Shown here piece by piece: positions 1-7,354 of a DNA stretch of 64,000 nucleotides; within the stretch, counting starts at the first letter, position 1, and every line of letters starts with the position of its first letter. The stretch is taken from assembly GCA_964532595.1 (NCBI GenBank), contig CAZHIQ010000009.1, forward strand, positions 27,850 through 91,849, given 5' to 3'. Source of the DNA: Chryseosolibacter sp964532595 (GTDB taxonomy: Bacteria; Bacteroidota; Bacteroidia; Cytophagales; Cyclobacteriaceae). The position numbers and the translations under genes were made by a program. The notes below the pieces were generated by a model. The model was not told the DNA's origin. It searched no databases and saw nothing but the letters and a program-made list of their open reading frames with translations.

Positions 1-2451
1 CGCATCATTGACTTCCTCCCAGGTGTTATAGAAACCTTCGACGAGGTAACCAAAGTACTGACCCAGAATCTGTCCGGTCCGGTTCTGGTACGGCCACTCA
101 TAAGGAACTTCATCCTGGAAAATAATTTCGTTGCGAGCGAAGGTGTAGATTCCCTTCACCCAGTAGTTGACACGACCGATGCGATCGTTGAACGTTATCT
201 CGCCATCGAAACCGCGGTTCTTCATCTTACCCATGTTGTATGCCGGTAAATCGGCACCAACGAGGCTCGGCAACGTTGAGATGTTTGTGAGAATGTTGTT
301 TCGGCTTTCTTCGAAGAAGTCGACGTTCACGCGCAGTTTGCTCTTGAACATCGCCAACTCGATACCAAGGTCTTTCTTGAGGGCCCGCTCCCAGGTAAGA
401 TCAGGGTTACCGATCTTGCTTTCACGTGCTCCTACATAATAGTTGTATTCACTGGCAACCTCTCCGAAATAGTAACCACCGGCATATTCATAAGCAGAAG
501 GCCGATAGAGGAAACGCTCCCCGCCGATTTTGTCGTTACCGACTTCACCGTAGGATGCGCGTACCTTCACAAAGGAAACCAGGTTGTTCTCGGGGAAGAA
601 TGACTCTTCTGACAGTACCCAACCAAGCGAGTAAGCAGGGAAGAATCCGAACCGCTTGCCCGGAGCAAAGTTCTCCGTACCGTTATAACCGGCGTTGATT
701 TCCGCCAGGTACTTTTCTTTGTAATTATAGGTCACCCGTCCGACGAGCCCCTGATAACCCGAGGGAATCAAATACTCAAGATTGGGATCAAATCGCTTGC
801 TCTGGTTGTAGAGTACGAGACCCGTAACATAGTGAGGTCCAAATTCGCGAGCGTAGTTGATTCCTGTTTCGGCGTAAACAAACCGGTTCTTGCCAAAGCT
901 CTGGCTTGTACTGAACGGTTGGTCTACCTGCTGCGGGACCAGGATAGGACCGTCGGGACCCGGTACGGCAAGGTGCACATTGAGCAGCTTGCTCACGCTG
1001 TTGCGCTGGCTATTGAACGATTGATGAGACATCGCTCCATGTATAGACAAGCCCTTTGTTAGAGCGTCGAGCGACAGCGTTGCCTTGATCCGTCCTTTCA
1101 GGTAGTTCCGATACTCGTTTGAATACCCGTAGTTGTACATATTGCTATACGGGTTGAGAATGTTCGGTACATTGATGTTGGCTAGTTTGCCATCAATCAC
1201 GCCAGGTGTTCCGCTCGGGCTCGCGCTGTTCAATGCGAGAATGAACGAGGGTATGGATGTTCCCTCACCTTTCCCCCGACGATCTTCGTTAGTCGTTGAC
1301 AAGTCGACCAAAACAGTCAGAGCCTTTGTAACGGAGAAGTCGAGGTTCGAACGGAAATTGTAGCGCTTGAATCTGATCTGCGCATCGTACATGTCGTCGA
1401 GTATGGTGGTGTTATTCAGCAGTCCACCCTGATTGAAGTACCCAACCGACGCGAAGTACTTTACCTTCTCCGTTCCGCCACTGATGTTGAGGTTATGCTG
1501 GGACTGGAGATTGTAAGGACGCAACAGTTCCTTATGCCAGTTCACGTCGGGATAGAACACCGGATCATAGTTATTCTTGAACATGTCCAGATCGTACTCA
1601 GAGTACCTGGGGTTATACCCCCCTGTCATATAGGAGTCGTAACGCAGCGCCTCATTGAAAGTCTTGGCGTGGTTGTAGCTGTTCATGTTCTCCCGAAGCT
1701 CAATAAAGCTGGTCGCGGCGATGTTGTAGGTGTAGCTAACCTTGGGCGCACCTACTGTACCACGCTTGGTCGTGATAAGGACAACACCGTTGGCACCGCG
1801 AACCCCGTAAACGGCAGTTGCCGAAGCATCTTTGAGAATCGTAATGTTCTCGATAGTGTTTGGGTCGAGGTTGTTATAGTTCTCGCTCTCCACACCATCG
1901 ATCATAATAAGAGGAGCCAGTGATCCGGCGAAGGTACTCGCACCGCGAATTCGGATTTCCGCCTGATCATGACCGGGCTCGCCGCTGGTTTGCTTGGTGA
2001 GGAGACCGGGCATCCGTCCTACCAGGGCGTTACTGATGTTGGCTTGAGGAGACTGGAGGAGATCTTTCGTCTCAATAGAAGCAACGGCCCCGGTCACTGT
2101 CGCCTTCTTCTGCGTACCGAAGGCTACGATGACTACTTCGTCAAGCGCCTGCTCAGACATCTCGAGACGGACATTCACAACCGATGCCGCACCCACGTCG
2201 ACCGATTGTGTGGTCATTCCTACAAACGAGAAAGTAAGCGTTCGCCCTCCTTCGGGAAGAGTAATTGAATACCGCCCTTCGATGTCAGTTATGGTCCCGA
2301 GGTTCGGGAACTCGCCGACAACAACCGTCACGCCAGGAAGCGTGGTGCCATCAGCGGCCGAGGTCACAACACCCGATACCTGGCGCTGCGCAAAAGCGAC
2401 GCCTAACGCACCGAGAATTAAAACAATAGCTAGTGGTAGACTTCTTTTCAT
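1..2451 (-). CDS. SusC/RagA-family TonB-linked outer-membrane receptor, C-terminus beyond window
   Basis: The frame is open for 817 codons from an ATG at 2451 to the window edge, so the C-terminal barrel is missing. A signal peptide ends near residue 22 (AFAQ). It is followed by a carboxypeptidase-regulatory-like domain (about residues 24-110, starting GVV and running through GTTLPGVTVVV and ITDIEGRYSITLP). Then comes the DEVVIVAFG box and a TonB plug domain (about 118-225, with LVGRMPGL, IRIRGAST, IDGVE, and ILKDASATAVYG). The beta-barrel follows. This order is diagnostic for the SusC family, which imports glycans or peptides across the outer membrane with a SusD lipoprotein. Any susD partner would lie to the left, outside the window, so the substrate cannot be told. 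The fusion-type N-domain and plug are seen directly; nutrient import is family knowledge. Confidence 0.95.
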   Translation of the reverse strand, partial: MKRSLPLAIVLILGALGVAFAQRQVSGVVTSAADGTTLPGVTVVVGEFPNLGTITDIEGRYSITLPEGGRTLTFSFVGMTTQSVDVGAASVVNVRLEMSEQALDEVVIVAFGTQKKATVTGAVASIETKDLLQSPQANISNALVGRMPGLLTKQTSGEPGHDQAEIRIRGASTFAGSLAPLIMIDGVESENYNNLDPNTIENITILKDASATAVYGVRGANGVVLITTKRGTVGAPKVSYTYNIAATSFIELRENMNSYNHAKTFNEALRYDSYMTGGYNPRYSEYDLDMFKNNYDPVFYPDVNWHKELLRPYNLQSQHNLNISGGTEKVKYFASVGYFNQGGLLNNTTILDDMYDAQIRFKRYNFRSNLDFSVTKALTVLVDLSTTNEDRRGKGEGTSIPSFILALNSASPSGTPGVIDGKLANINVPNILNPYSNMYNYGYSNEYRNYLKGRIKATLSLDALTKGLSIHGAMSHQSFNSQRNSVSKLLNVHLAVPGPDGPILVPQQVDQPFSTSQSFGKNRFVYAETGINYAREFGPHYVTGLVLYNQSKRFDPNLEYLIPSGYQGLVGRVTYNYKEKYLAEINAGYNGTENFAPGKRFGFFPAYSLGWVLSEESFFPENNLVSFVKVRASYGEVGNDKIGGERFLYRPSAYEYAGGYYFGEVASEYNYYVGARESKIGNPDLTWERALKKDLGIELAMFKSKLRVNVDFFEESRNNILTNISTLPSLVGADLPAYNMGKMKNRGFDGEITFNDRIGRVNYWVKGIYTFARNEIIFQDEVPYEWPYQNRTGQILGQYFGYLVEGFYNTWEEVNDA

Positions 2452-2672
2452 ACAATGTTGCTTCAGTTAGCGGTTCTTACGCACAACGTGCTCGATATAC
2501 ATGGTCTTGTTTTTAAAAATAACGAAACGAAAGGTTACTCCACCCCACTGACCTTCTCAACATTCAATCACCTCGTCTTTTGCAGCTTAATCTTACGTAT
2601 TCGTGTCAAATTTCGCAACAATATAAGGAAAGAAAGGTAACAAAAATATAATTCTGTGGTTTTAGATCCGCA

Positions 2673-2701
2673 TTGAAAGACGTATTGCGGTTTTACTTTT
2701 G
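2673..2701 (+). promoter_or_regulatory. possible Bacteroidota-type promoter
   Basis: TTG at 2673-2675 and TACTTTTG at 2694-2701 are separated by 18 bases, close to the Bacteroidota -33/-7 consensus TTTG-N19-TAnnTTTG. It points to the right, into the small open frame at 2724. The rest of 2452-2672 is AT-rich upstream DNA of the SusC gene, with no other gene seen. Confidence 0.3.
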
Positions 2702-2723
2702 CACGCTTTTCTACATTTCTTAC

Positions 2724-2918
2724 ATGAGCGGCAAACAGAAAAGGCGCCCGGCAAGGGGTGAAAACAAGGCGAAAAAAGCCTCATTTTCATCAAAAAAAAG
2801 CCAAAAAGGGGCACTTGTGGCCGCGGGGAACTCGGGTCGGGGCTCGCCTCGACGACCAAAATCTGCGTCTGGAGCGAGTGTGCCCGATACCACAACGATT
2901 AGGAAACGAAACTTTTAA
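2724..2918 (+). CDS. doubtful small basic protein, 64 aa
   Basis: An ATG at 2724 opens 64 codons rich in Lys, Arg, Ser and Gly (begins MSGKQKRRPARGE). A promoter-like sequence lies about 20 bases upstream. No domain or signal peptide is visible, the composition is low complexity, and the 3' end runs into a decayed repeat (2893-3110). It may be a real small basic protein or chance coding in a purine-rich stretch. I do not assign a function. Confidence 0.2.
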   Translation: MSGKQKRRPARGENKAKKASFSSKKSQKGALVAAGNSGRGSPRRPKSASGASVPDTTTIRKRNF

Positions 2919-3110
2919 ACGAAACCCCTAGGGGTTATCGGGTCGGGAGGGGTCCCGAAAGAAAAAGAAGGCTTTAAACGGGAAGGAAAGATCAGCGAGA
3001 TGCCTGCCGTAAACGTCTGACAATCCTTCACGGCATGCATGTCCCCGCGCGATCCGCTCCTTCTCTAAGGAGAGCGGCGCCAGATTACATTAGCCACAGA
3101 CTGAAGTGGC
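2893..3110 (-). pseudogene. degenerate tandem copy of the 3' end of the neighbouring barrel gene plus its 3' flank
   Basis: This stretch aligns with 3116-3335 at an offset of about 223-225 bases. On the minus strand about 3108-2978 matches the last ~43 codons of the gene at 3208-3963: a piece reading VKDCQTFTAGISLI corresponds to VKDFKTFTVGISLF in the intact gene. Frameshifts and stops break the frame elsewhere. The 3' flank is copied too: (C)GATTAGGAAACGAAAC here against CGGTTAGGAACGAAAC at 3120-3135. It therefore looks like an old tandem duplication that left only the tail of the gene. No start or signal peptide remains, so it is not expected to make protein. Confidence 0.65.
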
Positions 3111-3207
3111 CAGATCCAACGGTTAGGAACGAAACCCTTAAACCAGATGCTACGGATCCTGGCTCAGAGTCCTGGAAAGAAAAGGGAGCTTTACGCGAGA
3201 ATGCTGA

Positions 3208-3963
3208 CTAAAACGCAAAAAGTGAGATACCCACCGTGAAGGTCTTGAAATCCTTCACCGCATTGTCCTCCGCAGGCCCCTCTCCTTCTTTAAAGAGCGG
3301 GGTCAGATTATAATAGCCAAACACACTAAAGTTACCGATGCCGACGCGGGCTGAAACGCCGTAGCGGACGCGGTTCAAATTGAAGAATTGCTTGTCCTTA
3401 TACTGTTTCACCGGCTCACCAGCGACTTTGTATTTCATCTTGGCGAAAGCATCGTACATATAACCGATGCGGCCACCGACAGCAACCTTGAAACTGCGGT
3501 TCGGATCAGAGGGATTTGTCGAAAAGCGAATCTCTACAGGCACGTCAAGATAGTTGGTGATAAGCTGCGACTTGCGCTCGCCGGTAATAGCCGTCTCAGA
3601 CGGAAGAAGGAGGCTGACGGTACTGGTCGCGTCGTCAAAGCCCAGCGTTGCGTTGTTGCGAAACTTGAAGCGCTCGAGACTCAGCCCGATTCCCGGAACC
3701 AGACTGAACTTCGACTGAGCGATCCGCAGCTCATAAGTATAGTACACATTCAGCGTCCGCGATCCCCAGAAACCCAGATCGAAGCGATCCGGACCGTCCA
3801 TAGCCCGGTTTACCCCCAGTTCCACTGCAAATGTTCCCGGGATATCCGGCTGATCTCCATCACGATTACCGGCATAAGCCGATTCAGCTCCCGGTTCAGA
3901 AATCTGGGCAACAGACATCAGCGGGAAAGCAAACAACAGAACGAGAGTGGCTACTTTTATCAT
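3208..3963 (-). CDS. outer-membrane beta-barrel protein, 251 aa
   Basis: Begins with a clear signal peptide (MIKVATLVLLFAFPLMSVAQ). The rest is rich in alternating hydrophobic/aromatic strands (FAVELGVNRAM, LNVYYTYELRI, VPGIGLSLERFKF, VDVP-type EIRFSTN, VAVGGRIGYMYDAF, YGVSARVGIGNFSVFGYYNLTPLF) and ends in a Phe-terminated strand (TVGISLFAF), as in PorT/OmpW-like barrels of Bacteroidota. The ATG at 3963 is preferred to a TTG two codons upstream because it starts the signal peptide and follows a strong promoter at 3992-4022. The exact role is unknown; a pore or envelope-assembly function is only inference. Its 3' end is duplicated in decayed form just downstream. Confidence 0.85.
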   Translation of the reverse strand: MIKVATLVLLFAFPLMSVAQISEPGAESAYAGNRDGDQPDIPGTFAVELGVNRAMDGPDRFDLGFWGSRTLNVYYTYELRIAQSKFSLVPGIGLSLERFKFRNNATLGFDDATSTVSLLLPSETAITGERKSQLITNYLDVPVEIRFSTNPSDPNRSFKVAVGGRIGYMYDAFAKMKYKVAGEPVKQYKDKQFFNLNRVRYGVSARVGIGNFSVFGYYNLTPLFKEGEGPAEDNAVKDFKTFTVGISLFAF

Positions 3964-3991
3964 GCGCAAAAAATTTCCGTGGTAGAGGATT

Positions 3992-4022
3992 CAAAATTAG
4001 CTTTTTTGTCGGCAGAGCCAAA
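3992..4022 (-). promoter_or_regulatory. promoter of the barrel gene
   Basis: On the minus strand TTTG (4022-4019), a 19-base spacer and TAATTTTG (3999-3992) match the Bacteroidota consensus exactly. The predicted start of transcription lies about 25 bases before the ATG at 3963. Its -33 box sits only 6 bases from the -33 box of the divergent tRNA promoter. Confidence 0.7.
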
Positions 4023-4028
4023 CCGATC

Positions 4029-4059
4029 TTTGGCAGCGTAAAATATTTCTTTACATTTG
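4029..4059 (+). promoter_or_regulatory. promoter of tRNA-Arg
   Basis: TTTG at 4029-4032, a 19-base spacer and TACATTTG at 4052-4059 match the Bacteroidota -33/-7 consensus exactly. The mature tRNA starts at 4089, so the predicted 5' leader is roughly 20-25 bases. Confidence 0.75.
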
Positions 4060-4088
4060 CACTCCGTTTCGACGGAAGCACTAGAAAC

Positions 4089-4162
4089 GGGCCTGTAGCT
4101 TAACTGAATAAAGCATCTGACTACGGATCAGAAGACTCGGGGTTTGAATCCCTGCAGGCCCA
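4089..4162 (+). tRNA. tRNA-Arg (anticodon ACG)
   Basis: A 74-base cloverleaf: acceptor stem GGGCCTG (4089-4095) with CAGGCCC (4155-4161), D stem GCTT/AAGC, anticodon stem TCTGA/TCAGA around loop CTACGGA (anticodon ACG at 4123-4125, decodes CGN after A34 deamination), T stem CGGGG/CCCTG. CCA is not encoded after the discriminator A4162. The D loop has A at position 19 (4107) instead of the usual G, and the T loop has T at position 56 (4145) instead of C, so the 19-56 tertiary pair is kept as A-U. A15 and T48 also fit a Levitt pair. The last 16 bases are the start of a downstream tandem repeat. Confidence 0.95.
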
Positions 4163-4201
4163 CAAAGTTTTGAAGATCCTGACGCACCTAGCGATCAGGA
4201 T

Positions 4202-4301
4202 NNNNNNNNNNNNNNNNNNNNNNNNNNNNNNNNNNNNNNNNNNNNNNNNNNNNNNNNNNNNNNNNNNNNNNNNNNNNNNNNNNNNNNNNNNNNNNNNNNN
4301 N
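4202..4301. other. assembly gap (100 N)
   Basis: Exactly 100 Ns, the usual placeholder for a gap of unknown length. It lies inside a tandem repeat, which probably stopped the assembler. Any open frame read through it is artificial. Confidence 0.98.
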
Positions 4302-4396
4302 TGTTTTATAGCACTCCCTCAGACCTGCAGGGATCACGAGGGGCCGTGCGGCAGGGAAGCGCGTATGAGTAATCCCTGCAGGCCCACAAAGTTTTG

Positions 4397-4435
4397 AAGA
4401 TCCTGACGCACCTAGCGATCAGGATCTTTTGTTTT
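4397..4435 (+). terminator. Rho-independent terminator (tRNA transcript, second repeat copy)
   Basis: A 10-base-pair stem AAGATCCTGA (4397-4406) with TCAGGATCTT (4419-4428) is followed by a T-rich tail to 4435. The same left arm occurs after the tRNA at 4173-4182, where the right arm runs into the gap at 4202, so the tRNA copy is probably the working terminator. Confidence 0.75.
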
Positions 4436-4571
4436 ATAGCACTCCCTCAGACCTGCAGGGATCACGAGGGGCCGTGCGGCAGGGCCCAACCTTTACCCCC
4501 CCCGACGCCCCAGGCATCAGCGATCTTTCGTAATTTTGCCGTTTGCTCGCCCCGCAACGAACCCGAAAGTG

Positions 4572-5143
4572 ATGCAGAAATCAAACTCGCTGATTTTCAT
4601 TTTATTACTGAGTACTTACCTCATATTCCCAATCGCTCATCCGGACAGAAGGCAGACAGCAGGAGTCAGCGACCCAATGTCATCCTGATCTACAGGGGCG
4701 GATTACGGGTTCCGGCTGTCATCAGCTGGCCGGGTCGGTTGCCGCAGAATGAAGTTCGCGACCGGTTTGCAGCAAACGTCGATTGGTTCCCTACCCTGGC
4801 GTCGCTGTGTGGTCTCCCGGCGCCAGCGCATAAAATTGACGGAAAAAATCTCGCAGACGTCGTTCAATCACCCAAGGCAACTTCACCCCATCGCTACTTC
4901 TTCTGGCAAAGTGGAGGCACTGCACAGGAGCCGCAATGGGCCGTAAGAGAGGGGGATTGGAAGCTGATCCACAATCCCACAGGAAATACCCTTTTTGCCA
5001 ACGACAACTCCGCCAGCAAACTTTATCTATTTAACATCAACGACGATCCGGGCGAAGAAAAGAACCTGGCGGAGTCTAATCCCCGAGTCGTCCGGCGTTT
5101 GCAAAAGAAATATCAAGAGTGGATTAAGGAAGTTCATCCGTAA
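4572..5143 (+). pseudogene. sulfatase remnant with frameshift and catalytic-core deletion
   Basis: A signal peptide starts at the ATG at 4572 (MQKSNSLIFILLLSTYLIF) but that frame stops soon after. In another frame QRPNVILI, the first strand of type I sulfatases, is joined directly at about 4690 to YRGGLRVPAVISWPGR, a motif that normally lies some 250 or more residues further on. The C-terminal domain then continues intact (FAANVDWFPTLASLCGLP, REGDWKLI, LYLFNINDDPGEEKNLA) to the stop at 5143. The formylglycine motif C/S-x-P-S-R and most metal ligands are gone, so no sulfatase activity is possible. The C-terminal frame extends upstream into the tandem repeat, but that part is not sulfatase. A frameshift and an internal deletion together argue for decay; a local assembly error beside the gap is an alternative. 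Confidence 0.85.
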
Positions 5144-5160
5144 TGACCGCCTACACGAAA

Positions 5161-5194
5161 TAAAAAAGTACTGCCGGGGTATCCCGACAGTACT
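5161..5194 (-). terminator. Rho-independent terminator after the LPP20 lipoprotein genes
   Basis: The stem AGTACTGTCGGG with CCCCGGCAGTACT (5167-5194, read on the minus strand) is followed by a run of Ts (5166-5161). It lies about 50 bases past the stop of the gene at 5244. Confidence 0.75.
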
Positions 5195-5243
5195 CTCTTC
5201 ACGGTTATATAGTTTGACTTGCGTCCTTTGTTAAGGGCACCGA

Positions 5244-5813
5244 TCAGCTTCCGCTTCTCAGCTTGTCCATTTCCTTTTCGAAAGTCTCCTTGAACTTCTC
5301 GTAATCGTAGTCGATACGAAGGCGCTCGTCCTGCGACAGGCGCTCATTGTATTTCGATACAAGTTCATCGGCCGACAGTTCGATCGCAATGTACGTCTTG
5401 TAGGTACCCTGATCGGTTTTCACCAGTTTCTCGCACAAGGTGCGAATACCCGAGATTGTCTGATCCACAACCTCACGGTTAAGCGTCTCAAAACGCTCCT
5501 CGATCTCCTCACGGTTATTCATCTCCCGCGAGTTGACGTAGTTATCCGTCACCGTCTTGACCGTCGTCTGGATTGCCTGAGCAAGCTCGTTGCGTGCATT
5601 GGTCAAAGCCTTACGCTTTGAAGTTACCTGATCCTGGCTTTCGCCGATACTGTTTGCGCGGAAAAATTTGTTAGTTGTAAAGTAATCCGGTCCTGAACAG
5701 GGGACGACTACTTCCGTTTCACCTTTCGGCGCGGCATTCTTCTTACTACAGCCAACGGTGACGACTGCGGCAAGAGCCACTAACATCAAAGAGGAAAGTC
5801 TGAACATTTTCAT
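5244..5813 (-). CDS. LPP20-like lipoprotein, 189 aa
   Basis: Signal peptide with lipobox (VVTVGC, Cys about residue 22 from this start), so it is probably a lipoprotein. The body has an LPP20-like pattern: FRANSIGESQDQVTSKRKALTNARNELAQAI, then a helical part with VVDQTISGIRTLCEKLVKT and YKTYIAIELSADELV. The ATG at 5813 is chosen because it begins the signal peptide; a longer frame to 5906 would overlap the upstream gene and hide the signal. It follows another LPP20-type lipoprotein after 89 bases and ends before a terminator. The two are likely co-transcribed. Function is unknown; LPP20 proteins in other phyla are surface or outer-membrane lipoproteins. Confidence 0.8.
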   Translation of the reverse strand: MKMFRLSSLMLVALAAVVTVGCSKKNAAPKGETEVVVPCSGPDYFTTNKFFRANSIGESQDQVTSKRKALTNARNELAQAIQTTVKTVTDNYVNSREMNNREEIEERFETLNREVVDQTISGIRTLCEKLVKTDQGTYKTYIAIELSADELVSKYNERLSQDERLRIDYDYEKFKETFEKEMDKLRSGS

Positions 5814-5902
5814 TGGAATTGGATTTTGATTCGATTTTGTGGGATTTAGTTTATATATGTCATACTCAAACCGGATGCCAGAAATTTTACTCCTCGCTAC
5901 CC

Positions 5903-7264
5903 TCATTGAAGCACAGCGCTCAGCATTTCCTTCAACCGCTCTCCTTCCACCACTTCCAGTGCTTTATTATAAGCATCGGCGCTCGACCGCGTGTAGTCGA
6001 GGCCATACCCCTTCACACCATCCAGCGTCGTCGTGTATATCTCCGTACCATCATTAACGGCCATCACTCTAATCACCCCCGAGAGGTGAGTGATATAGAT
6101 ACTTCCTGATACCGAGCCCTTTCGCGAATCGGCGTGAACATCAAGCCAGAGATCCGCCACTCCTTTGTTATGTGTAAACTCGAAACCGTTGCTCACCAGC
6201 AAACTCTTGAGTCTGTTTGCAATCTGCTCCTGATCATTGGTGCTTCCGAAGCTTTGCTCGAGAGAAGTAAGGTAGACAACCGGACGTTGAATTTTCATCA
6301 GCACATGCGCGCGAGGCAGTCTAAGTGTTGTTGCCACCAGGGCGTACACGGGCGAGGTACTCCCTGCGCTGAGTCGGTCTACGTCTATTGTTACCCCGAT
6401 TCGCTGCTCGGAGTCCATGGCATCAATCCGCGTAATCAGGACGCGAGCTTCACCCGCCTCATTCGTTATATATTCCGGGAATACGATACCTCCACCTTTT
6501 TCAAAGACCGCCTTAAGGGGAAGACCCTTCACCGGGGTGTTGTCCCGGTAAACAGCTCGCACCGTAACATCGGTCTGCGACTGCGCCAACCTTCGGTTCA
6601 CGGTCAATTGCGCAGGAGATATTTCCAGGCGGATCTCCTGCAATATCCGTTGGATGGAAGCATAAATCTCGTTGACGAGCAGGATTTCCCTGTCATGAAG
6701 AGTGACGCGAATTGCCTCGCCAAGATATTTTTCGATGCTGCGGAACGCTTGAAAGTAGTAACCGATTCCCTCGAGTAGTTGTCCCTCTTCTTCCGCCGCC
6801 TTTCCCTTTAGAAAGAAATCTGTGGCGAGGATAGTGGCGTTGCGTTTCTGCTCTTCCTTGATCTGCTGATAACGTGCGATAGACAGTCTATAGTAGACCC
6901 AGTAACTATTAACATCTTCCCACGCTCCAACGAGCTCAAACTCTTCAATCTCATCGGCAGCCGTTGTCTTGACGATCTGCTCGTATTCTTCCCTGAACTT
7001 TTGATTATTCTCGAAAGTGCTGAGCACGGATGTGCTTGCCACCGTCACTTTGATCTGGGATACGAGATCGTCCAGCGCACTCTTTTTCGCCATCTGGACG
7101 TAATTGTTCGCTCCATCTTTACGGCTGTGTCCGATACCGGTATAGTATCCGGCCTGGTAAGGCTGCCCCTGCAGCCAGGCGGGTTTTAATGCATCAGCAC
7201 CCGGTGTTTGCACCCGGGGGCTACAGGCATAGACTAGGAAAACGAGCGGTAAAAAGCGCTTCAC
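5903..7264 (-). CDS. large LPP20-type lipoprotein with Ig-like insert, 453 aa
   Basis: GTG start, short signal with lipobox (LVYAC, Cys 14). Residues about 25-150 form an LPP20-type domain (PAWLQGQ, YYTGIGHSRKDG, AKKSALDDLVSQIKVTVAS, YWVYYRLSIARYQQIKEEQ). A helical section follows (about 150-215), then a stretch about 220-325 that reads like an Ig/Big-type domain (VRAVYRDNTPVKGLPLKAVF, YITNEAGEARVLIT). The C-terminal ~120 residues resemble an amyloid/flagellar-assembly type alpha-beta domain (QIANRLKSLLVSNGFEF, ADLWLDVHAD). It is the first gene of a two-gene unit with the lipoprotein at 5244. No catalytic motif is visible. An envelope structural or assembly role is inference. Confidence 0.8.
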   Translation of the reverse strand: MKRFLPLVFLVYACSPRVQTPGADALKPAWLQGQPYQAGYYTGIGHSRKDGANNYVQMAKKSALDDLVSQIKVTVASTSVLSTFENNQKFREEYEQIVKTTAADEIEEFELVGAWEDVNSYWVYYRLSIARYQQIKEEQKRNATILATDFFLKGKAAEEEGQLLEGIGYYFQAFRSIEKYLGEAIRVTLHDREILLVNEIYASIQRILQEIRLEISPAQLTVNRRLAQSQTDVTVRAVYRDNTPVKGLPLKAVFEKGGGIVFPEYITNEAGEARVLITRIDAMDSEQRIGVTIDVDRLSAGSTSPVYALVATTLRLPRAHVLMKIQRPVVYLTSLEQSFGSTNDQEQIANRLKSLLVSNGFEFTHNKGVADLWLDVHADSRKGSVSGSIYITHLSGVIRVMAVNDGTEIYTTTLDGVKGYGLDYTRSSADAYNKALEVVEGERLKEMLSAVLQ

Positions 7265-7309
7265 GGGGTCAAACTTAGGGACTCAACTGATCCCTTCCAG
7301 ATTTTATGC

Positions 7310-7317
7310 CAAAAATA
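7310..7317 (-). promoter_or_regulatory. -7 box candidate for the lipoprotein operon
   Basis: TATTTTTG on the minus strand matches TAnnTTTG about 45 bases before the GTG at 7264. No good TTTG lies at the expected -33 position, so this is weak. Confidence 0.3.
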
Positions 7318-7354
7318 AGCAATTCCGGCACGGTTAATCACTTTGGTCCGATTT

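Larger units (their letters stand above)
4147..4484 (+). repeat. tandem repeat of about 128 bp starting in the tRNA T loop, broken by a gap
   Basis: A 55-base segment at 4147-4201 (tRNA 3' end plus half a terminator) recurs identically at 4371-4425. A 55-base segment at 4302-4356 recurs at 4430-4484. If the gap is closed with the four bases CTTT seen between the two segments in the second copy, the unit is 128 bases: 55 + 4 + 55 + a 14-base spacer (4357-4370). More copies may be hidden in the gap. Inside the unit ATCCCTGCAGG (4372-4382) and CCTGCAGGGAT (4452-4462) form an inverted pair around the terminator. No protein is expected here. Confidence 0.8.

Noticed and set aside
2662..2895. Minus-strand frame of 77 codons
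   Set aside because: Low complexity, no ribosome site, runs over the promoter and basic frame on the other strand.
3388..4041. A 217-codon plus-strand frame opposite the barrel gene
   Set aside because: Antisense to a protein with a good signal peptide and promoter; no support of its own.
4170..4397. Open frame through the 100 N
   Set aside because: It exists only because the Ns are read as sense codons.
4147..4484. Genomic island with attL/attR at the tRNA
   Set aside because: No integrase or foreign gene is visible, and a tandem repeat explains the copies more simply. Kept only as an open possibility for the gap.
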